A DNA stretch of 64,000 nucleotides from Levilactobacillus brevis (lineage in GTDB: Bacteria; Bacillota; Bacilli; Lactobacillales; Lactobacillaceae): assembly GCA_021383565.1 (NCBI GenBank), contig CP079699.1:496001-560000 (forward strand). The letters run 5' to 3'. Shown piece after piece: positions 63,519 through 64,000 of this stretch. Below the pieces are notes generated by a model. The model saw only the letters and a list, made by a program, of their open reading frames with translations, did no database searches and was not told the origin of the DNA. The stretch's first letter is position 1, and each line of letters opens with the position of its first letter. Made by a program: the position numbers and the translations under genes.

Positions 63519-64000
63519 TATAATTCATCTCCATAACGGGTTAAATACCATTGCGTGACGGTTAGCAGGACAAAGCCTAATGACCAGCCGGCGACCACGT
63601 CACTGGGGTAGTGGACCCCGACGTAGACCCGTGACAGGCCAATGACGACGATCCACAGACTCAGCAGGCCAACCAGTAGCCAACGCCAGTAACGGTGTTG
63701 ACGTAGCGTCCAGCCTAGAAGAACGATGAGGGTGCCCCACAGGAGCATGGCCGTAATCGAGTGGCCACTGGGAAAGCTGTACGAGCTGGCCGCAACGAGA
63801 CGGTCGACGGTGGGGCGATCGCGGCGGACGACGTGTTTGATGAGGCTGTTGCCCACGCCGGCCCAGATCAGGACGTTCCAGCCGAGAAAGAGGGCGCCGC
63901 GGTATCGGCGTGCCACGACCAAGCCGGCCATGACGATTAACGTGATCCAGGTCACGGGTTGGGGATTGCCGGAGTTGGTCACGGCGATAATGGTGGACGT
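63518..64000 (-). CDS. PAP2-family membrane phosphatase (5' end outside window)
   Basis: The frame stays open to the right edge, so the N-terminus (probably ~50 residues with one or two TM helices) is missing; GTG 63982 is not taken as the start. The acid-phosphatase triad is complete: KHVVRRDRP, SYSFPSGHS and SRVYVGVHYPSD. Such enzymes dephosphorylate lipid phosphates such as undecaprenyl pyrophosphate or phosphatidic acid on the outer face of the membrane. It overlaps mnmM by one base. Confidence 0.9.
   Translation of the reverse strand, partial: TSTIIAVTNSGNPQPVTWITLIVMAGLVVARRYRGALFLGWNVLIWAGVGNSLIKHVVRRDRPTVDRLVAASSYSFPSGHSITAMLLWGTLIVLLGWTLRQHRYWRWLLVGLLSLWIVVIGLSRVYVGVHYPSDVVAGWSLGFVLLTVTQWYLTRYGDEL

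Overview
The window looks like a chromosomal segment of a Levilactobacillus-type lactic acid bacterium (Lactobacillaceae, L. brevis group). Pointers are the 16S rRNA sequence, GC content near 50% by eye, the divergent pepQ-ccpA pair, the comG/ytxK/ackA block, DUF5776 and KxYKxGKxW-type surface proteins, and IS30, ISL3, IS5 and IS3 elements of kinds common in lactobacilli. The genus is inferred from remembered sequence features, not from a search.

Layout. 1-2.5 kb: C-terminal end of a DUF5776 surface protein, a DUF2507 gene and a complete IS30-family element. 2.6-5.2 kb: murI-rdgB-yfcE-cbpB operon. 5.2-8.4 kb: mscS, a DUF948/YtxH-like pair and a LysR regulator. 8.4-14.7 kb: a histidine phosphatase, then a mannose-class PTS operon (IIC-IID-IIA-IIB, a small membrane protein, ptsI) whose promoter overlaps a good CcpA site. 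14.7-18.8 kb: a ribbon-helix-helix/SPFH operon, then pepQ and ccpA. 19-24.5 kb: a membrane protein and a 1426-residue LPxTG-like surface protein with leucine-rich repeats and a long leader. 24.7-29.1 kb: glutamine-type ABC transporter, yebC, a 3-hydroxyacyl-CoA dehydrogenase. 29.2-35.1 kb: complete comGA-GG operon, ytxK, ackA. 35.2-44.6 kb: amino acid permease, aldo-keto reductase, metallophosphoesterases, the yunD-yutD-yutF-like cluster, dedA, pgpA, ppiB and an S1-domain gene. 44.7-51.6 kb: an rRNA operon (16S-23S-5S) followed by 18 tRNA genes. 51.6-59.7 kb: ISL3, a DUF2075 ATPase, a monooxygenase-like gene, an MBL hydrolase, spx, mecA, then an IS5 and an IS3 element. 59.7-64 kb: a three-gene c-di-GMP/polysaccharide-type operon (degenerate EAL protein, PgaD-like two-TM protein, GT2 synthase), then mnmM and a truncated PAP2 phosphatase.

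How parts connect. CcpA encoded here probably acts on the PTS operon and on its own promoter region, where cre-like sites are visible. Spx and MecA are regulatory partners (MecA is the ClpC adaptor). The comG genes build the competence pseudopilus. The EAL/PgaD-like/GT2 genes are tightly packed and probably make a secreted polysaccharide under second-messenger control.

Most notable non-genic signals: two dispersed repeat families (about 135 bp and about 176 bp, two copies each); a 13-bp inverted repeat that would sequester the IS30 transposase start codon in read-in transcripts; three IS elements inserted exactly at gene or operon 3' ends (a tRNA-operon terminator, the mecA stop codon and the mecA terminator hairpin), each with target duplications; a ribosome-site hairpin ahead of the EAL gene; and a terminator-like hairpin just ahead of the surface-protein ribosome site. 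No CRISPR array, prophage or defence system was recognised.
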